A stretch of 64,000 nucleotides of DNA from Bostrychus sinensis (Eukaryota > Chordata > Actinopteri > Gobiiformes > Eleotridae), in assembly GCA_020698575.1 (NCBI GenBank), contig CM036256.1, positions 372,001 through 436,000 of the forward strand. Direction: 5' to 3'. Under the pieces are notes generated by a model that saw nothing but the letters and a program-made list of their open reading frames with translations, was not told the origin of the DNA and made no database searches. Below, piece by piece: positions 33,191 to 45,141 of this stretch. The position numbers and the translations under genes are program-made. Every line of letters begins with the position of its first letter. The stretch's first letter is position 1.

Positions 33191-36053
33191 ACACAGCTCT
33201 GGTTCTGTGGGTTCTAGGGTTTAACACCTTCTCCTCACGTTCAGTCAGTTTTATCTGAACTTTGTCAGATTTCTTGAGTGTTTGATCAGCCATAACATTG
33301 TGACAGCTGTGTAATACTGAGTACAGAAGCCTTTGCTCTGATCTGTGTTAGTGAACCTTTACTGTCCATGAGAAAGTCACCAGGGCTTCATTTCTCTGTG
33401 TGGATTCTAATATAAAAGTCATGTGTGTGTTACATCTGCTGTTTGTAGCACTACTGTGGCACTAATATATAATAAATATATATAATATATAATAAATATA
33501 TATAATATATAATAAAGTAAGCAGCTGGAGGCTCGTTACTGTGCTGGGTTAGATGAAAAAACTGGACTGGACTGGATCAGAAGACTAGGAATGACTGCTG
33601 GAGCTGATGGTCAGTAATTAATGACAGACACAGAATGAATTATGTTTGGTGTTGGCACCATGTTGTCAGGCTCACAAACTGATTGGCTCCAAAGCAGACC
33701 TAGAGTCAAAAAGCACGTCTAAGGAGTTTTAATAAAAGTCCAAGGCAAAAGTACAAAATCACAAATCCAATAGGAGGTCCAAAAAGCAGGCAATAGGTCC
33801 AAAACACGATAAATCACAAGACAACACTGGGAAAAACTGCTGGAAAGCTCACACGAGGGTAGAGACAATCTGGCAAGGGAGGAGGTGAAAACATACAGAC
33901 TATACAGGAGAGACAATGAGACACAGGTGCAGCACATTAGGGGCGGGGCTGGGAATCACAAGAGGGCAGGAAGTAAATCTGACCCACAGGAGAGACATAA
34001 CACATGTACTGAATGATTACAGTGGAAAAATACAAAAAATAAACTCAATAGAATTCACAAATATTTACACTACTGCAGTTATTAAGAGCCGGATATTTGC
34101 TAAAGTGCACAAAGTTGACTTAATAATAATAATAATAATACATTTTATTTGTAATGCACTTTACATTTCAGTGAAATCTCAAAGTGCTACAGTGAGAGCA
34201 TAAAAAGATGATAAAAACACTTACAAATTACATTTAAAAACATCCTAACACAAGAGAAAACAAGGCAAAATCCTAGTAGGCCTTTTTAAACAGAAATGTC
34301 TTTAGTCCTTTCTTAAAGGGCTCCACACTCTGAGGCGCCCTCAGGGACTCTGGGAGGGCATCCCACAGGCGTGGGGCTGCAGCCTGGAAAGCTCTGTCTC
34401 CCATAGTGGAGAGTTTGGTCCTGGGCTGATGGAGGCAGTGGGTGGAGGATGAGCGAAGTAGATCAAAACAAACAATAATTCACAACATAACCAACTGTTC
34501 CCAATAATAGATGGCACCGGTCGGAACGGAACCACACAGCACGAGTAGGGTCCGTGACTTAATGTCCATATAGTTTGAGAAAGACTGTCCAAGCGCAATT
34601 GTCCATGAACGGGGGAAGGGATGTGTGTATGGTTGTGTGAATGAGTGTAGTGAGAGGGTGAGGGGAACAGGGCTCAGGCTGTGGCGCCTCCTACCAGACC
34701 AGTAGAAGAGTTCAGATGTTTAGAAGCAGGTTCTTCTGGCTCCCAGCCGTATTTCAGAAGCTCGCCATCCTTGAACCCAAAAAGAGTCACCTCGAATTAA
34801 ATAACAGGACTAGCAAGAGTTCAGGATAATGCTAGTTTGTTAGCTTATCTATAGCTTTAGCAATTAGTTCTGGTTCATGTGCACACAAAAATAACTCAAT
34901 CAAATAAATACATACATGGTAATTATACTCATAAATGTGCATTATTTGTACATTAGGAATAAATAGCATTCAATATTATAGCAAACAGTTTGTGGGTTTA
35001 CCCACTGAGTTTCCAGTGCTATCTAAATGCTACACAGCACAAACTCAACACTTTGGCTGCTTAAACTCAAATACAGCCAAATACAGGCATTAGCATTTAG
35101 CCCGCTAACATTAGCATGCTAACAAACAATTCATTCGAGACTCACCAATTCCATTCACAATTTGATGCAGGACGACGCTACACGGCTCCAGGCTCACTCC
35201 TAGTTGGCATCTGAGTCATACAATGTAATACTGAACGTTATGATGTATAAGAAAGCAGAAAAGAGAGAAAATAAGCAATTGTTTGGAGGTACGAACCTGT
35301 AGCAACTCTGTCCCCTGGCTTTCCTCCACGGATCTGAAGAGAGGAAGCCAGAGCAGGCTTAGATATTCGCTCCACGCTACCTGCGGTCACGTGACTTACG
35401 TAACTAGGCACAAACAGGCGATGCATTTAAAAGCTGGAGAGGTGCGGGAAAATGTTAGAAGGCAGATTTTACCCCGTGTTACATGTTTGTTACAGAAAGA
35501 GTCAGTACAGCCTTTGGAGGTTGGAGGAGTGTTCCTGTCTCATGGCACTCATACGTTCACAGAGACAGAGGAATGGAGGGAGGTGACAGAGATAACTGCA
35601 GTGTCCACAGTTCTGGGGCTGATGTAGCGTCTGTTGTGGTGAAGAACAAAGTCTCTCATACAAGCGTCTGAGATGAGTTTCCTCTGCAGAGAAGCTCTGT
35701 TCCACATGAGAGCAGCAGGAACGTCTGTGAGTGACAGGATAAAACACCACAGCATACACAGCTCCCAATAACCTCACCATCTGACTGTAAACTGTAGAGA
35801 CACACTGCTAACCTCATCAACTCAGGAAATACACAACAAACATACTCAAGAGTTTAACTTGTGACGTCACACTAAAGTTTTCCTGTGTTTTCTTGTAGGA
35901 AACAGTAACTCTGTCTCTCCTACAGTGAGCTGTTTGGCAGGAGCCCATCCTCCTAAAAAGGGGCGTGAGGTTAAAGCGAGTCAAGCAACAGGAAGTACAC
36001 ATGTAAAGACTGATCTGACTTGATGACAACTACAGAGTATTTGAGTTTTTAAG
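33191..36053. other. intergenic of D1 copy 2
   Basis: Same contents as 20114-22956: AT microsatellite, retroelement-like pieces in reverse, and a CRE-like TGACGTCA at 35862-35869. No gene. Confidence 0.45.
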
Positions 36054-36430
36054 ATGGAGTCTGCCCTGTGTACACTGCTCTCAGCTCTGGTTGTGCTCCT
36101 GTGTTCTTCCCCAGAGTGTAAAGGAGAAGACACAGTGACCCAGGCAGAAGGAGATGTCACTGCCACTCAAGGACTCACAGCCAACATAAACTGTACTTTT
36201 AAAACTATGGATAAAACTCCAAATCTGTTCTGGTACAAACAAGAAGGACATGGAGCTCCAAAATACATGCTGAAGAAAATGAAAGGTATATCAGGGTGGC
36301 TTAAGACAGATAAATCCACTGAGTTTGACAAAGACAGATTTGAAGTTGACGCTGAGCAGAACTCTTTTCCTCTGAAGATCCAGGATGTTGATGTGAGAGA
36401 CTCTGCTGTGTACTACTGTGCTCTGCAGCC
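36054..36430 (+). CDS. T-cell receptor V gene, family A, single exon (duplicate)
   Basis: It encodes the same protein as the gene at 22957 (KTMDKTPN CDR1; FR3 RFEVDAEQN; CALQ end). The downstream flank departs from the A-B cassette after CTAGAGGGAGCGCTCACTGTG, so no B partner is present. Confidence 0.93.
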
Positions 36431-36515
36431 CACAGTGACAGGAAACACCAAAACTCTGAACAAAAACCTCTGGAGCAAAGACAACACAATACTGCACTAG
36501 CTCCACTAGAGGGAG
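36431..36515 (+). promoter_or_regulatory. RSS and CTCF-like core after V at 36054
   Basis: Heptamer 36431-36437, 22-bp spacer, nonamer 36460-36468; CCACTAGAGGGAG at 36503-36515. Confidence 0.85.
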
Positions 36516-36589
36516 CGCTCACTGTGAAGGCGTCTGCTCCAGAGCAGGAGTAGAGACATTGTCGGCTGAGTTCTGTGGAAGGCCTGGCC

Positions 36590-36790
36590 TGGTCTGAGTC
36601 CTGAACCCCACTGAGCTTCTTTGGGAAAAGAAAAGCCAGGCCTTGGTCCAACCTCAGAGTCTGACTCACAAAGGTTCTACAGAATGAATGGGCACAAACT
36701 CAGACAAACTCCAAACTCTAGTAGAAGTCTTCCATGAGAAGTGGAAGATGTTGCAGTGGGATGATCTCTGATGAAAGAATGAGTGTGTCC
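36590..36790 (+). mobile_element. Tc1/mariner-like transposase 3' relic
   Basis: The + strand reads LNPTELLWEK, then MGTNSDKLQTLVEVFHEKWK after stops. This resembles the C-terminal LNPTEHLW...EWA region of fish Tc1-like transposases, which includes the last catalytic Glu. It is degenerate, and it replaces the position where a B gene would be. Confidence 0.5.
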
Positions 36791-38419
36791 CTGTTGGTGA
36801 CTGTCATGGTCCCAGACGTTTGTGTCTTTAGGATGGACAGAGTGTTGGGAGAGTGAAGCCTCATCAAGGCCAGGATTTAAAACAGGAAGCAGGTGAACAC
36901 AGAGCTGACTCTCTCACAGTAATGATGGTTTATGTGTTACCATCTACATAAAGCTGAAAGTTGCTGAACATCAGCAAAAGTATTTGTGTAAAGTATGGTC
37001 CACACAGCTGCAGAGCTGATTAAAGCCTTTAACGTCCTGTGCTCTTCAGCAGCCGTTGGTTCGTCTGATCAGCTCAGGGTGATGGCCCTCGGCCTCCAGC
37101 CCACCCCGGTGTTCTCTGGGCTTTGTTTTTTTATATATACGTATGCCTGTGAGCTCTGGATCCTGATTGGCTGCTCCTCTAACTCCTAAAAGCCTGTTGT
37201 GAGTTTGTGACTTTGATTTTCAACAGAGACACTTCTATAGCTATTTAACGTTTGTGTGGCTTTGATGTCGTTTGTAAGGCAGCAGGACTTTGGTGATGTT
37301 ATTTGTATTATTTTGTTAATTTAAGCCATTTAAAACTCTATTTATTTATTACTTTATGTTGTAGTCTTTTATTTTATAAACATTGTAAATCAGTGACCTT
37401 TTTGGGACACCTTCTGTTACCTTTTATTTTGCCTTTGAATAAACTGTCTATATTAGATTCCCTTTAAAAGCTGGTTCTGGTGTTTCCCTTCCTCAGGAGC
37501 GAGGGTGACCTGTCTCACTTTTGGTTGTCCTGCACAGACATCAGTCCTCTGTCCCACTGATTCAGATAATGTCCCTCTTTGTCATAGTGCTCAGTAGATC
37601 TTATAAAAAGAGTGATTCAAGTTAAGAACATCAAGGTAAGGTCAGTATTCTTTGTGTAAAATGTAGAATAAATATTGATAGGTTGAATATATGTTTGTTG
37701 TGCTGCTGCTTCTGTGTCTCAGAGAAGACCTCTCTGTGGAGCTGGGAGCTGTGTTGGTGATGGATTGTTTTGAGAAAATGCAAACTGAGAGCTTTGATTT
37801 TTTTTTTTATTCCAATGAATAAATCTCAGTAAAGACATTAATTTGCAAAATGTGTGCTTTTGGGATAAAACGAGACATCATAATGTCTTACAGGCCCTAA
37901 ACTGAAGCAACTTGTGTCTCAGTGAGTTTGTAAGATAGATTTGAATCAAAACATTTATTTTTTGGTGACCCCATCCGGACCAGAGCTGGTCGTAACACTC
38001 CACACTGACGTCACACAAAGGTCTTATCTCCTTAAGTTACTGCCTCTGGAGAACACACTAGGTCCAACAGAAGATACTCTGGTAAAGACAAAATTGTTCC
38101 ACGAGCAGATGAAAGCAGGACTCAGACAGTAGGACAGTGCAGACAGGAAACACAAACTATGTCTTCACCACAGGAAAAAGCCAGAAATCTACTGATCAGC
38201 TGTTAGAATGGGAATGACACTTGTTCACTTTCTGCAACTGAGACTCAATTTACTAAAATACAAAAACTGCTTCACAGTCAAACCTGTTCCTCAGAAAAAC
38301 TATACATAAAACCAGAAGGACACACTCATCCACACACACCCATAAGATACAGAAGTGGGAGGAGCCAGACTGTAACTGAGGAACAGAGACAGACACTTGA
38401 GAGTATTTGAGTTTTTAAG
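36791..38419. other. intergenic before V at 38420
   Basis: 37200-37490 is related to 53560-53845. About 475 bp (37491-37965) is present here but absent from the other copy. From 37966 on, the sequence matches duplication D4. A CRE-like TGACGTCA lies at 38006-38013. No gene. Confidence 0.45.
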
Positions 38420-38781
38420 ATGGAGTCTGCCCTGTGTACACTGCTCTCAGCTCTGGTTGTGCTCCTGTGTTCTTCCCCAGAGTGTAAAGGAGAAGACACA
38501 GTGACCCAGGCAGAAGGAGATGTCACTGCCACTCAAGGACTCACAGCCAACATAAACTGTACTTTTGAAAGTCAGTATAAAAACAACTATTTGTTCTGGT
38601 ACAAACAAGAAGGAGGTGTTCCACAGTATATGATGAAGAAATATGGGAATGGACCCATAGAAAAATCTCCAGAGTTCAGTGAAGCCAGGTTTGATGCTGA
38701 GCTGAAGGGGAACTCTTTTCCTCTGAAGATCCAGGATGTTGATGTGAGAGACTCTGCTGTGTACTACTGTGCTCTGCAGCC
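38420..38781 (+). CDS. T-cell receptor V gene, family A, single exon
   Basis: MESALCTLL single-exon leader. CDR1 region ESQYKNNY, FR2 LFWYKQEGGVPQYMMKK, CDR2 region KYGNGPIEKS, FR3 of the RFDAELKGNSFPLK type, end YYCALQ. It differs from the gene at 54302 by one residue (FSEARF against FSKARF). It is the A member of an A-B pair. Confidence 0.93.
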
Positions 38782-38866
38782 CACAGTGACAGGAAACACC
38801 AAAACTCTGAACAAAAACCTCTGGAGCAAAGACAACACAATACTGCACTAGCTCCACTAGAGGGAG
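38782..38866 (+). promoter_or_regulatory. RSS and CTCF-like core after V at 38420
   Basis: Heptamer 38782-38788, 22-bp spacer, nonamer 38811-38819; CCACTAGAGGGAG at 38854-38866. Confidence 0.85.
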
Positions 38867-38952
38867 CTCTCACTGTGAAGCTTCAGACTAAACACAGACG
38901 CAGCAAACCCAACTGTCAGTGTCAGAAACTCAGCAGACTTCAGAAACTTCAC

Positions 38953-39447
38953 ATGAGGATCACTCAGCTGTGTTTTGGACACATGTTTCCTTTAATGGCA
39001 GCACTGCTCCTGCTTTTGTTGAGTGGTAAGTCTTATTTAAACCTATGTTCACACTTTATTCCATCCACTGAACACTTACTGAAGCACAGAGCAAGAAGCA
39101 GCAGGAAATATGTTTCTAACTTCTACATTCATTTGTTTTCATGTAGGAGTCAGATGTGAAGAACTCACTCCACTAAAGACTGAGGTCTGGACTTCAGAAG
39201 GATCCTCTGTCTCTCTGGGATACTCTTATGAGAAAGATCCAACTTACAATGATTATTTCTACTGGTATCGACAAAATCCAGGACAACCACTAGAGCTCAT
39301 ACTCTCTCACACTGGGGATGGGAATATAATATCAAAAACAAACCCTCAACTGTCTTTTAATGTGACTAAAGAAACAAGAGAACTCCATCTGCTCCTGTCG
39401 TCTGCTGCAGTGAGAGACTCTGCTGTGTACTACTGTGCTGTGAGGCC
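38953..39447 (+). CDS. T-cell receptor V gene, family B, split leader
   Basis: Exons 38953-39025 and 39147-39447. CDR1 region EKDPTYNDY, FR2 FYWYRQNPGQPLELIL, CDR2 SHTGDGNIISK. FR3 (QLSFNVTKETRELHLLLSS) is divergent and has an NVT sequon. It ends YYCAVR. LGYSY replaces the first conserved Cys. Divergence from the 23505 gene is confined to CDR1 through mid-FR3; both ends are the same. Confidence 0.9.
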
Positions 39448-39519
39448 CACAGTGACAGGAAACACCAAAACTCTGAACAAAAACCTCTGCACAGTACTCC
39501 ACACATCCACTAGAGGGAG
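39448..39519 (+). promoter_or_regulatory. RSS and CTCF-like core after V at 38953
   Basis: Heptamer 39448-39454, 22-bp spacer, nonamer 39477-39485; CCACTAGAGGGAG at 39507-39519. Confidence 0.85.
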
Positions 39520-39700
39520 ACACTCACTTAAACACAGGACTCTGAGCCTACAGTTTTCTTTTCAACATAACGTCCCGCTTCTTCCTTATTTGTCCTAACT
39601 TTGTCAGAACATTCATTTATGTCTGCATCAGGGACAATAACTGTTGTGTTCATTTGTCACTGTCTGTAGGAGCTTTTGTTCTTTCTGCCTCTCTTTGTTT

Positions 39701-40187
39701 GCCTTGTATTTGTTTACCTTGTATTTGTTTACCTTGTATTTGTTTGCCTTGTATTTGTTTGCCTTGTATTTGTTTGCCTTGTATTTGTTTACCTTGTATT
39801 TGTTTACCCTGTATTTGTTTACCTTGTATTTGTTTACCCTGTATTTGTTTACCTTGTATTTGTTTACCTTGTATTTGTTTACCCTGTATTTGTTTACCTT
39901 GTATTTGTTTGCCTTGTATTTGTTTACCTTGTATTTGTTTACCCTGTATTTGTTTACCTTGTATTTGTTTACCTTGTATTTGTTTACCCTGTATTTGTTT
40001 ACCTTGTATTTGTTTACCTTGTATTTGTTTACCTTGTATTTGTTTGCCTTGTATTTGTTTACCTTGTATTTGTTTACCCTGTATTTGTTTACCTTGTATT
40101 TGTTTACCTTGTATTTGTTTACCTTGTATTTGTTTGCCTTGTATTTGTTTACCTTGTATTTGTTTACTTTGTATTTGTTTACCTTGT
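39701..40187. repeat. 15-bp minisatellite
   Basis: About 32 copies of CCTTGTATTTGTTTA, with G/A and T/C variants, begin 180 bp after the V at 38953. Because the unit is a multiple of three, four long frames stay open (VNKYK, YLFTL and similar). They are not genes. Confidence 0.95.
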
Positions 40188-40940
40188 GTATTACCTGTAC
40201 TTCTGTATAAGAAGTGATTACTACCACAGAGATAGAAAACTAGAGTGGATTTTCTAATTGTTACAGGGCAGCTGCAGGTCTTGTCTTGTGAAATTTAAGA
40301 CCTTTTAAAGACTTTTTAAAGCCACTTAGCGTAAAATTTAATGGCAGCATCATCAACAACAGAACAATAATCTGTAGGAGTTTTACACTCAGGAATTATC
40401 CACACTGCTCTGAAACTCAAGGGTTTTATTTTAAAGTCTACCACATGAAAAAACTCCAGAGCTGCATTAAAAATCATGAATAAATGAATCATGCATTTCA
40501 ATGATAACATTTTTTAATAAATATATTTTGTTACTCCGGTGACTCTACTTTTTCTAATATTAACACAAGGTTTTACAAATTTCAAGACCTAGATGAACAA
40601 AATTTAACACCTACTCATAATATTTCATGCTTTTAAAGGTTTGATTTTGACAAGATCATATTTAATACCTATTTAATGTTTGTAATACCTTGGTTTACCC
40701 TGTGTTTCCTGCAGTAACTGACTTCAGATCAGCCACCATGAGAGTAATGTTTACATTCTACCAAGTGCTGTGTAAACAAACAGGAGCTGCTGGACACCAG
40801 GTTCTTTTCATTTATTTAGTTAATTTGTTCACTTTTAGTGCATTTGTGCTTGATTTTATGTCTAGTCTTACCAAGTGTGCTGTTCTCACGCCTTTACAAA
40901 CACAAACACAGTGGTTCTGTTCCAGTGCTGGGTTCCAGTT
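40188..40940. other. intergenic, nothing recognised
   Basis: AT-rich. It shares TTTAAGACC-type motifs with the D2 intergenic region (25170-25530), probably the same unidentified repeat. No gene. Confidence 0.4.
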
Positions 40941-40941
40941 C

Positions 40942-42161
40942 TCAGACCTCGGACCTCGGACCTCGGACCTCAGACCTCGGATCTCGGACCTCGGACCTCG
41001 GGCCTCCGACCTCGGACCTCGGACCTCAACAATGACAGCAGTGACAAATAACGTCGGACCTCGGACGTCGGATCTCGGACATCAGACCTCGGACCTCAGA
41101 CCTCGGACCTCAGACCTCGGATCTCGGACCTCAGACCTCAGACGTCGGATGTCGGACCTCGGACCTCGGATCTCGGACATCAGACCTCGGACGTCAGATG
41201 TCGGACCTCGGACCTCAGACCTCGGACCTCGGACCTCGGACCTCGGACCTCGGACGTCAGACCTCGGACGTCAGACCTCAGACCTCGGACCTCAGACCTC
41301 GGATCTCGGACGTCAGACCTCGGACGTCAGACCTCGGACCTCGGACGTCAGACCTCAGACCTCAGACCTCGGATCTCGGATCTCGGACGTCAGACCTCGG
41401 ACGTCAGACCTCGGACCTCAGACCTCAGACCTCGGACCTCGGACCTCGGACGTCAGACCTCGGACGTCAGACCTCAGACCTCGGACCTCGGACGTCAGAC
41501 CTCGGACGTCAGACCTCAGACGTCAGACCTCAGACCTCGGACCTCAGACCTCGGACGTCAGACCTCAGACCTCGGACCTCAGACCTCGGATCTCGGACGT
41601 CAGACCTCAGACCTCAGACCTCGGATCTCGGATCTCGGACGTCAGACCTCGGACGTCAGACCTCGGACCTCAGACCTCAGACCTCGGACCTCGGACCTCG
41701 GACGTCAGACCTCGGACGTCAGACCTCAGACCTCGGACCTCGGACGTCAGACCTCGGACGTCAGACCTCAGACGTCAGACCTCAGACCTCGGACCTCGGA
41801 CGTCAGACCTCGGACCTCAGACCTCAGACCTCAGACCTCGGACCTCGGACGTCAGACCTCGGACGTCAGACCTCAGACCTCAGACCTCGGACGTCAGACC
41901 TCGGACGTCAGACCTCGGACGTCGGACCTCGGACCTCAGACCTCGGATGTCAGACCTCGGACGTCAGACCTCGGATCTCGGACCTCAGACCTCAGACCTC
42001 GGACGTCGGACCTCGGATGTCAGACCTCGGATCTCGGACCTCGGACGTCAGACCTCGGACGTCAGACCTCGGATGTCAGACCTCGGACGTCAGACCTCGG
42101 ATCTCGGACCTCAGACCTCAGACCTCGGACGTCAGACCTCGGACCTCAGACCTCAGACCTC
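40942..42161. repeat. 7-bp minisatellite, about 1.2 kb
   Basis: Over 160 heptamer units, mainly GGACCTC, AGACCTC, GGACGTC and GGATCTC, interrupted once at 41027-41050. The interrupting 24-bp stretch (CAACAATGACAGCAGTG...) recurs directly after the array at 42161-42184. Three units make 21 nt, so TSDLGPR-like frames stay open; the 536-residue frame over the array is not a gene. AatII-type GACGTC palindromes are frequent. Confidence 0.95.
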
Positions 42162-42184
42162 AACAATGACAGCAGTGACAAATA

Positions 42185-43051
42185 CAAATAAAACCACTAC
42201 GATGATAAAAACAAATCAAGCAGAATGTGACATGAACTTAAATAATTCACTCTGGCAGCGTTGTTTACGACGTGTGGAGAGTGGATTTGGCTGTTGTTAG
42301 CGTTAACACGATGTGGACCAATGAAGATGTTAGCGAGACACAAGATGGCCGCCGAAACTGCCACTGAAGCTGTTGCCATGGACACTCCAGTGTTCTATTC
42401 TCTTCTTCTTTGTAGTTATTATCTGTAACGCTGTGTGAATGTACACAGTGATACTGCTGCAGTATGGTGGAGATGTATTTGACCTGATGCTGCTATGGTT
42501 AGGTAAATGTAATATGTCCTGATGCTGAGATGGTTATGTTTGTGTAACGTAACAGAAATTAGTCTGTATTAGTATTTGGACATTTGGCTTATTCAGAGCT
42601 AATAAAGATTCATGGAGCACTACACTCAGACTGTTTCTCTGAGGACATGGGAACACCAACGCTCAGCAGCCACTGTGGCTAACGACTGCTACAGAGCTAA
42701 CACATCGACCTGAAGGCAGAGCCCCAACAATGTAGATTATTTAGGGCAGTACCGAGGTCGATATTACTGAATAAAAAATACTGATACAGCTGATAGTTTT
42801 CCATTTAAAAAAGAGCAATTTAAAGCATTTTGTTGCTGTGTTTACAGAAATACACAGTGTGGGTTAATGAAGTGAGGAGTGGCTTATCCCCAAAAGGGAG
42901 TAGAGTGTACTGGTCTTTATCTGTGTGTAGTGCTGCAGGTACAGACAGCTGTTTCCTGTCAGGTGGGGCATGAGCAGCTTGTGTTTCTGTCATAAAGACA
43001 CACTGTGAGGCCTCTGTACCATCTCCTGCTCAGTGGCCTCTCACTGCAGAC
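42185..43051. other. intergenic; end part shared with other A gene 5' flanks
   Basis: 42185-42900 has nothing recognised. From about 42905, the sequence matches the 5' flank of the split-leader genes at 25865 and 49701 (TGTACTGGTCTTTATCTGTG onward). This flank probably contains their promoter. Confidence 0.5.
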
Positions 43052-43492
43052 ATGAAGCACTGGCTGAGAAACCTCCTGCTTCTGACTCTCTGGATAGGTA
43101 ACTCTTTAAACCTACTGACTGTTCTCCTCCAACCAATCATCTTTATTGATCCATGTCTTCCTCTGCATGTTGTGTTCTTCCCCAGAGTGTAAAGGAGAAG
43201 ACACAGTGACCCAGGCAGAAGGAGATGTCACTGCCACTCAAGGACTCACAGCCAACATAAACTGTACTTTTGAGACTAACAAAAATTTTAACTACTATTT
43301 GTTCTGGTACAAACAGGAAGATGGAGGCTTTCCAAAGTACATTTTACTACGCGATACATTGGGAACAAAAAGAAATTCTCCAGAGTTCAATGAAGCCAGG
43401 TTTGATGCTGAGCTGAAGGGGAACTCTTTTCCTCTGAAGATCCAGGATGTTGATGTGAGAGACTCTGCTGTGTACTACTGTGCTCTGCAGCC
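43052..43492 (+). CDS. T-cell receptor V gene, family A, split leader
   Basis: Exon 1 43052-43097 (MKHWLRNLL), intron 88 bp, exon 2 43186-43492. CDR1 region ETNKNFNYY, FR2 LFWYKQEDGGFPKYIL, CDR2 region LRDTLGTKRN, FR3 RFDAELKGNSFPLK, end YYCALQ. FR3 is of the type otherwise found with single-exon leaders, so leader type and FR3 type assort independently. The flank leaves the A-B cassette after GAGCTCTCACTG, and no B gene follows. Confidence 0.92.
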
Positions 43493-43577
43493 CACAGTGA
43501 CAGGAAACACCAAAACTCTGAACAAAAACCTCTGGAGCAAAGACAACACAATACTGCACTAGCTCCACTAGAGGGAG
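43493..43577 (+). promoter_or_regulatory. RSS and CTCF-like core after V at 43052
   Basis: Heptamer 43493-43499, 22-bp spacer, nonamer 43522-43530; CCACTAGAGGGAG at 43565-43577. Confidence 0.85.
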
Positions 43578-44622
43578 CTCTCACTGATCCTGACTGTAGC
43601 TGTCTCAGATCTTTAACTCCTGATAGAAACTCTCCAACATCAGTCTGCAGTTACTGTCTGTGAACAAACATCTCAACACCAGGACAGAGTCCTTCACACG
43701 ACAAACTAAATCCAGACCAGAGCCTGAGGTCAGAGGTCACTGTTTGTGATGAAGCGTTCAGAGACACAGAAGTAGCTCCTTTAATACAAGGATCCTGATA
43801 GAACATAATAAAGTCCAAACTGTACCAAGAGCACAGAAGATAAGGCTTCACTTCAGGAGCAGTTCTAGTCTCAGAGTAAATTATAAAGTACAGAGAAGTA
43901 CAATAACTTTTTTTTAAATACTTAGTAAAACTGAGCAGAACTCCATCAAGTTCTCCATTGTTGCTTTGGGTCATCTCTTTGCTCATGGCTGGGTCTGCAG
44001 TGCTGCATCTTGTTCTAGCAGCAGTAGCATGAGTAGCATAAACCTGTTTTGTGTTTACATGAATATGTACATGTGTTTGTATGCGTGTATATGTATGCAT
44101 GCATGTTGCATACGTGGGTATGTGTATGCATGTAGGAATGTGTATATGAGTGTATGTATATGTATATATGTATATATTGTGTATTTATATGTATATAGTG
44201 ACCAAACACATACAAAGGAAGAACCCTGTATTTAATATCTAATTGTATTTATTTTATTTTCTAATCCTATTTTCATTATAGTGTCATTCTATTCTTAATA
44301 TTTTTGTTATTTTCATTTTCTTTATTTAAGTTAATAGTAGATACACTTTCTTTTGTTAATTCTTGTTTCTATTATCATTATTTCTTATAGTTTGTCTCGC
44401 ACAAGTGGTGATGGACCATAAGCTTACTCAGCTTCTTAGGGTGTCCATGTTTTTCACAATTCCACAATGTCACGTATGTACTGGTAGACACGTAACACAA
44501 ATGTATGTGTACATGTGTGTATATTTATGTGCCTCGGATACAACATTGGCTTTTGTGAAAAATAAAATAAAATTGAATTGAATTGAGAACCAAAAACCTG
44601 TAGCAGGTCAGACACAGCTCTT
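43578..44622. other. intergenic with purine-pyrimidine repeat and retroposon tail
   Basis: 44055-44200 is rich in TATGTATG/TGTATATG repeats. 44520-44586 ends in AAAATAAAATTGAATTGAATTG, like a LINE/SINE 3' tail. No gene. Confidence 0.45.
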
Positions 44623-45141
44623 ATGCTGCGTTCATGATACATCGGAATCTCAGAAGTCCTGACCTAAAAACAACGACGTCCGTTCATGAGTTCAGCTCAG
44701 AAAACTCACGTGGATCAGCACAATAACAACAAAACCATATTTGCATTTTCATGTTGTTTTATAGGAAACAAACAAATCCCTTGATAAAAGTGTTTGGTGT
44801 GGCACTGAGTTATATCAGCGGAGGTTTCTGTTTCTACTTTAGTCATTTACTGATAAATGAACATTCAGAGATGTTTCTGCAGAGCTGTAGCACTCAGAAC
44901 TTCATTCGTTATATAAAGATGAGCACATTTTTGGAGAAGTCTGAGATCTCTTGTTTTAAAAAACAATTATTTCCGTGTTAGTAACCACACTGTTTACCTC
45001 TCACAGAGGGAGGCCGAGGATTGTGACGCCAACTCAGGAACTCGGAGTCCAACACTTCCACACGAGTTTCCGAGCAAAATTTCCAACCCGAGACTCGGAG
45101 GTCGGAATTTCCAAGATTCCGATGTATCATGAACACAGCAT
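44623..45141. mobile_element. MITE-like element with inverted ends (519 bp)
   Basis: The left end ATGCTGCGTTCATGATACAT and following CGGAATCT are mirrored at the right end (GATTCCGATGTATCATGAAC then ACAGCAT). No coding capacity. The flanking target duplication was not resolved. Confidence 0.65.

Larger units (their letters stand above)
32680..36502. repeat. segmental duplication D1, copy 2
   Basis: Counterpart of 19600-23405. It has a 20-bp longer AT repeat near 33480 and a handful of substitutions. After the second V gene the match stops, and the B gene that follows copy 1 is absent here. Confidence 0.9.
37966..39236. repeat. segmental duplication D4, copy 1
   Basis: Matches 53848-55118 at a constant offset of 15,882. 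It includes the upstream region, the A gene and the 5' half of the B gene. Confidence 0.9.

Noticed and set aside
39628..40257. Four overlapping frames of about 190 residues (VNKYK, YLFTL and others)
   Set aside because: The 15-bp repeat keeps every frame open; not genes.
40690..42300. 536-residue frame of TSDLGPR-type repeats
   Set aside because: It comes from the 7-bp tandem array (21 nt = 7 codons); there is no start context or flanking coding sequence.
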